NCBI RefSeq assembly: GCF_029168945.1
Contig: NC_083607.1
Location: 38,859,257 to 38,923,256 of the forward strand
Source of the DNA: Cannabis sativa
Taxonomy: Eukaryota; Streptophyta; Magnoliopsida; Rosales; Cannabaceae
Direction: 5' to 3'
DNA: 64,000 nt
Of the stretch, positions 60,672-64,000 are shown piece by piece; within the stretch, counting starts at the first letter, position 1; every line of letters starts with the position of its first letter. The position numbers and the translations under genes were made by a program. The notes beneath the pieces were generated by a model, which saw only the letters and a program-made list of their open reading frames with translations, was not told the DNA's origin and ran no database searches.

Positions 60672-62560
60672 TGTTGGGTTTTATGCCCTAAATAAAACTC
60701 ATTTCAATATAATCAGATTTACTTATTAATATAGATCAGAAATAACATTTAATGTTGCATGGTTCACATGATTTATTTCTTGATTATATGTACATAATGT
60801 ATGAATTCTATTTAAGTCCAGAACATATCAATTTATTAATGATTATAGTGTTGTCAACACAGTGGAATATAATCTTAATTATATGTTCGAAAGTTTATTC
60901 CCTGATTTGTCAGAACACTGGATTTAGACTGACATGGTATAATTAGCGATAGGTATTCTTACACCTTGGATAAGTGTTATGTCCTTTCCAGGACATTGGC
61001 AAAGTTTACCAGCATCGGATGTATGGAGTATACATCGGAAGGGACCGATATTGAACTTTGATCGGATATATTAGAATTTACCGTAATATCTATTCAATTC
61101 AATATCACTTGTTGATCCTAGATCAAATGATCTTAATCCTGATATGATTAGGTTCCATCTCAAGAGTGTTATTCGTGTTCTTTGATTTGTTAGTTAAGCC
61201 TACTTTTGGGTCAGGGTGATACGTACATTTTGGGAACACGGTAGTGCAATTGAGTGGGAGCGCTAACATAAATATGGAATCTATAGCTTCTATCTGGCGA
61301 ATAGAAAGTAAAGGATGATTTCCTTCGAGCTTAACCAAACGAAAATAAATGGTGGAGATCTCATTTCACTTAGCTGAAATATCATTTATACAGGGTTAAG
61401 TGTTTTAAGGATAAAATACATTGTAGGGTGTTACGGTAATTTAATCCCTTTACAGTGTAAATCATCTATATAGAGGATCATTGATCACATTAGGGTTATA
61501 ACAATGGATAACTAATGACGTGTCTACATCGTGGAACATATAGAGCATTCTATATACTGAGAGTGCAATCCTAAGTTCTATGCGTGGATTCAACGAAGAA
61601 TTAATAAGTCAGTGAATTTAAGATATAGATTCTTGATCTGCTTATTGGAAGCTCGGATATATAGACCCATGGTCCCCATACTAGTTGAGACCATACTGCT
61701 TGTAAGACTCAGTTAATTGATTTTAATTAATCAATTATAATTTTAAAGTTAGACTATGTCTACTTTATGAATTTTCACTAAGCAAGGGTAAAATTGTAAA
61801 GAAAAGAGATTCTAGGTTTATTTATTAATTAAGAGACTTTATATGTCTAATTAATAAATATATTAAATGACAATATTATTTAATAATTAATTTTTAGTTG
61901 TTAAATAATTATAATTGGCATTTAAATGGTTGAATTTGAAAATTGGCGTTTTTGAGAAAATCAGATGCAGGAATGATAAAACAGCAAAATTGCATAAGTG
62001 AGGCCCATTATCCAAGGCCCATAGTCGACCACACTTATAGGCTTTTATCATTTATTTTTTTTATTATTTTAATGCCAAATAATTCTAACTTAAACCTAGG
62101 TAGTTACCTATAAATAGATAGTGATGGCTCTCATTCACACTTAACTTTGAGAACTTTGTCAGATGAAATTGAGCCTCCTATTCTCTATAGCCGAAACCAC
62201 TTCCCTCTTCTTTTCTTCTCTAAATTTTGAATCCCTTGAGTGAATGAGTGAGTGCCCACACATATCAAGTGGTATCTCAGTCATAGTGTGTAAGACTGTG
62301 GAAAACCATCTAACAAGAAGGAGAATCAGCATCAAAGGAAGGAGAGAAAGAGATCCAGGTTCAGATATTGATAATGCTCTGCTACAGAATGGAATCAAGG
62401 GCTAGATATCTGAACGGAAGGAGTCATTATATTCTGCTGTACCCAATGTAAGGTTTCATAAACTTTATATGTGTTTATTTCATTGTTTTAGAATTCATAT
62501 TAGGATGTTAATGAAACATACTTGTTAGTAAATCTAGATCCTGGTAAAATATATCCAACA
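60672..62560 (+). repeat. E5 3' LTR
   Basis: 1889 bp, complete, ending CCAACA. It has the conserved core (about 61,195-61,320) and a TATA box at 62,109-62,116 (TATAAATA). The antisense frame at 61,123-61,338 is the diverged version of the frame in E1 and FL and reflects conservation of the LTR core. Confidence 0.92.
62109..62116 (+). promoter_or_regulatory. E5 LTR TATA box
   Basis: TATAAATA in CCTATAAATAGATAGTGATGG. It points into F2's core and the captured gene fragments, so transcripts from it would read these in antisense. Confidence 0.65.
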
Positions 62561-62604
62561 CCTTCTTCTTCCTTCCAAGATCTGAAAAGCTCCTTTGAAC
62601 CCTT

Positions 62605-62750
62605 AATTTTTGCTTTCTCTTTTTGATTTCAATTTCAACACTTTGACTGCCACTGGATTTTCTTTGTCCTTGTCCATGTAACCCTTGTAAACTCTTCCGT
62701 ACCCACCATCTCCGATGTTGATGTCGGAGAATAAGAAACAGAGACCCTCT
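62605..62750 (-). pseudogene. Captured fragment, protein kinase N-lobe
   Basis: On minus, directly downstream of the RDR-like piece but in another frame: FSDINIGDGGYGRVYKGYMD, then KENPVAVKVLKLKSKRESK. GDGGYGRVYKG is the Gly-rich ATP loop and VAVK carries the conserved Lys of receptor-like kinases. The frame ends at a TAA after RESKN. Catalytic loop and activation segment are absent. Joining of two unrelated gene pieces within a TIR element is typical for Pack-type capture. Confidence 0.68.
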
Positions 62751-62754
62751 TTTG

Positions 62755-63066
62755 AGGAGGAGAAGAACGAGAAGACAAAAGCGAAGGAGATGGAGAAAGG
62801 AATGGTGATGACGATGTCGACGGCGACGGCGATGAAGAATTTCCAAGCATGTCAACAATGTATGCGGAGAGGTTCCCGACCTAGTCTCTATCAACGATTT
62901 GCAAAACCTGTAGGGCTTCTTATTTTTCGGCTATGACTAATTTCTGCCGGACATCGGCTTTTGGCAGGTACTGATTCTTCTCCGAGCAAATTTTGTGAAG
63001 CAAATTTTCTACATAAGGAGGAAGAGGCAATCCCTTGCGAAGCTCAACATCATCGTAACCATCCAT
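62755..63066 (-). pseudogene. Captured fragment, RNA-dependent RNA polymerase-like N-terminus
   Basis: From the ATG at 63,066 on minus: MDGYDDVELRKGLPLPPYVE, then NLLHKICSEKNQYLPKADVR and QKLVIAEK, an in-frame TAA, EALQVLQIVDRD, an in-frame TAG, then VGNLSAYIVDML and a Ser/Pro-rich tail (GNSSSPSPSTSSS). The pattern PPYVENLLHKIC ... AL-x-VL-x-I ... L-S-x-Y-I resembles the N-terminal part of plant RDR3/4/5-type RNA-dependent RNA polymerases, as far as I can recall the family. The assignment is tentative. It lies in F2's core, has two stops, and cannot make a working enzyme. Confidence 0.42.
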
Positions 63067-63311
63067 GGCCGATGGAGAGAGAGAGAGAGAGGGAGAAAAA
63101 AAACCTAAAAATGTAGTGCGAAGGCTTGTTTGTTTGGCGCTAGAATTTAGATCTGGGAAGGAAGAAGAAGGGTCGAGGAGAGAGAATGGGAAAGAGAGAT
63201 CGATGAGAAAGAGAGAGAAAGATAAAATTAGGAAAAAAAATTAAATAAAAAATTTATTTATTTATTAATAATTTTATAAAATTAAATTATTCTTTTTAAT
63301 TTTAAAATAAA

Positions 63312-63709
63312 GGCTAATTAGCAATTTTCCCCCCGAACTTTGACATATACCAAATCATGCCCCCTATACTTTTTTGGCCGTTAAAAATTCCCCCTGAATT
63401 ATTGAAATTGTTAGATTTAAGGACTTTTGTCTAATTTCATTCAATTTTACTGTTTCAGTGATTGTTTATGTACTAAACCATGCTCCCCGGACTTTGATAT
63501 CTACCAAATCATGCCCGTCAAACTTTAATATGTACTAAATCATGACCCCTGAACTTTCATCTATGTTAGAATTTTTTTACTAAAATTAGATAAAAGTCCT
63601 TAAATTTAACAATCTTAATAGTTCAGGGGGAATTTTTAACGACCAAAAAAGTTCAGGGGGCATGCTTTAGTAAATGTCAAAGTTCAGGAGGAAAAATTGC
63701 TAATTAGCC
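63312..63709. mobile_element. M3: Mutator-like MITE with perfect 9-bp duplication
   Basis: 398 bp inserted in F2's right arm. Ends GGCTAATTAGCAATTTTCC and (inverted) GGCTAATTAGCAATTTTTCC; the arms extend most of the element (GAACTTTGACAT, CCGTTAAAAATTCCCCCTGA). TAAAATAAA flanks it at 63,303-63,311 and 63,710-63,718. Internal repeats of ACTTTGATATCTACCAAATC-like words also occur. Non-coding. Confidence 0.92.
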
Positions 63710-64000
63710 TAAAATAAATTCTGAAAAATAGTTTTTTTTTTATAATTTTTAAATAATGATATTAGGTGGACCAATATAAATGTGCCACATGTACATAATG
63801 GTACACTTAGGCAGTCCATGTCAGCAGTTAACTAAGATAATGGATGACACCTTAAATTTGTGAATGGTTTAGCCGTTTGGAGGGTTTTACTATCAAAATT
63901 TAAGATTAGAAGGTTAAGTGCAAGTAAAATCATAATTGAAAGGGTTTAGCCGTAAATTACTTTTTAAAAAAGTATTCACTAATCCATAATTTTCGTAAAA

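Larger units (their letters stand above)
59317..62560 (+). mobile_element. E5: deleted copia-type LTR element
   Basis: Flanked by CCTTC on both sides (59,312-59,316 and 62,561-62,565). It consists of the first 262 bp of the 5' LTR, a jump at TGAC (59,575-59,578) into the internal relic of pol (59,579-60,671), the PPT, and a complete 3' LTR (60,672-62,560). The rest of the 5' LTR, the leader and the gag region are deleted. The internal part is nearly the same as E1's 18,670-19,765 in inverse. Confidence 0.92.
58936..63960. mobile_element. F2: TIR foldback element with captured gene pieces
   Basis: Arms of about 390 bp: left from GAGAAATTTGCGACTAAACC, right (inverted) from GTAATTTACGGCTAAACC. 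Both contain TTTACTTGCACTTAACC, GACATGGACTGCCTA, CATTATGTACATGTGGCAC and a CT-rich inner end (CTTCTTCTTCCTTCC). The left arm is split by E5 at 59,317 and the right arm by M3 at 63,312. Removing both leaves about 1.37 kb, close to F1's 1.36 kb. The core (62,580-63,100) holds host-gene-like fragments, which makes it a Pack-type TIR element. The target duplication is unclear. Confidence 0.85.

Noticed and set aside
58936..63960. 9-bp duplication for F2
   Set aside because: Flanks are A-run on the left and TTTTTAAAA on the right; no convincing match whichever terminal base is chosen.

Overview
This window is plant nuclear DNA, probably eudicot, from a transposon-dense, AT-rich region. The evidence is the set of families present: Ty1/copia elements primed by initiator tRNA-Met, two plant L1-type LINEs, Mutator-like foldback MITEs, and gene-capturing TIR elements. 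I cannot name the species. I see no intact host protein-coding gene, no rRNA or tRNA gene and no CRISPR array. Almost every long reading frame belongs to a retroelement, and most are broken.

Left part (1-15,510): unassigned sequence and an old foldback MITE come first. A small, internally deleted copia remnant (COP-A, 2477-4289) follows, with unusual LTR ends and a 5-bp target duplication. A decayed 6.5-kb LINE with an RNase H domain (LINE-A, about 5019-11,489) sits inside a diverged short tandem array. Two Mutator-like MITEs (11,902-12,274 and 12,305-12,681) and an exact 133-bp tandem array (about 13,440-14,100) complete this part.

Centre (15,520-53,837): this is one minus-strand LINE (LINE-B, about 4.8 kb of its own sequence) stretched over 38 kb by later insertions. 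Solo LTR 'FL' entered at TCATC and was itself split by the pol-less element E1. A second element, E2 (30,601-50,760), entered at TCATA. E2 keeps a gag frame but only vestiges of pol. Element E3 (36,688-46,724, minus strand) entered E2's gag at CTTCA and carries nearly complete PR-INT-RT-RNase H coding. Four duplications (about 13, 5, 5 and 5 bp) fix this order of events. E1 also carries a 1.36-kb TIR foldback element, F1.

Right part (53,851-64,000): a LINE 3' fragment comes first. A truncated fourth relative of the same copia family follows (E4, ends at 57,952), then a small MITE and the foldback element F2 (58,936-63,960). F2 is interrupted by copia element E5 (59,317-62,560) and by a MITE (63,312-63,709). 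Its core holds chimeric pieces resembling host genes: an RNA-dependent-RNA-polymerase-like N-terminus and a receptor-kinase N-lobe.

E1-E5 and FL form one copia group: LTRs near 1.9 kb beginning TGTTGG, a 1.7-3.6-kb untranslated leader, and a conserved PPT. They range from pol-encoding (E3) through gag-only (E2) to non-coding (E1, E5), which suggests dependence of some members on others. The most unusual signals are in the leaders: a conserved hairpin-forming block, a duplicated GACTCTCGCC motif just before gag, GC-rich islands, and altered primer-binding sites.
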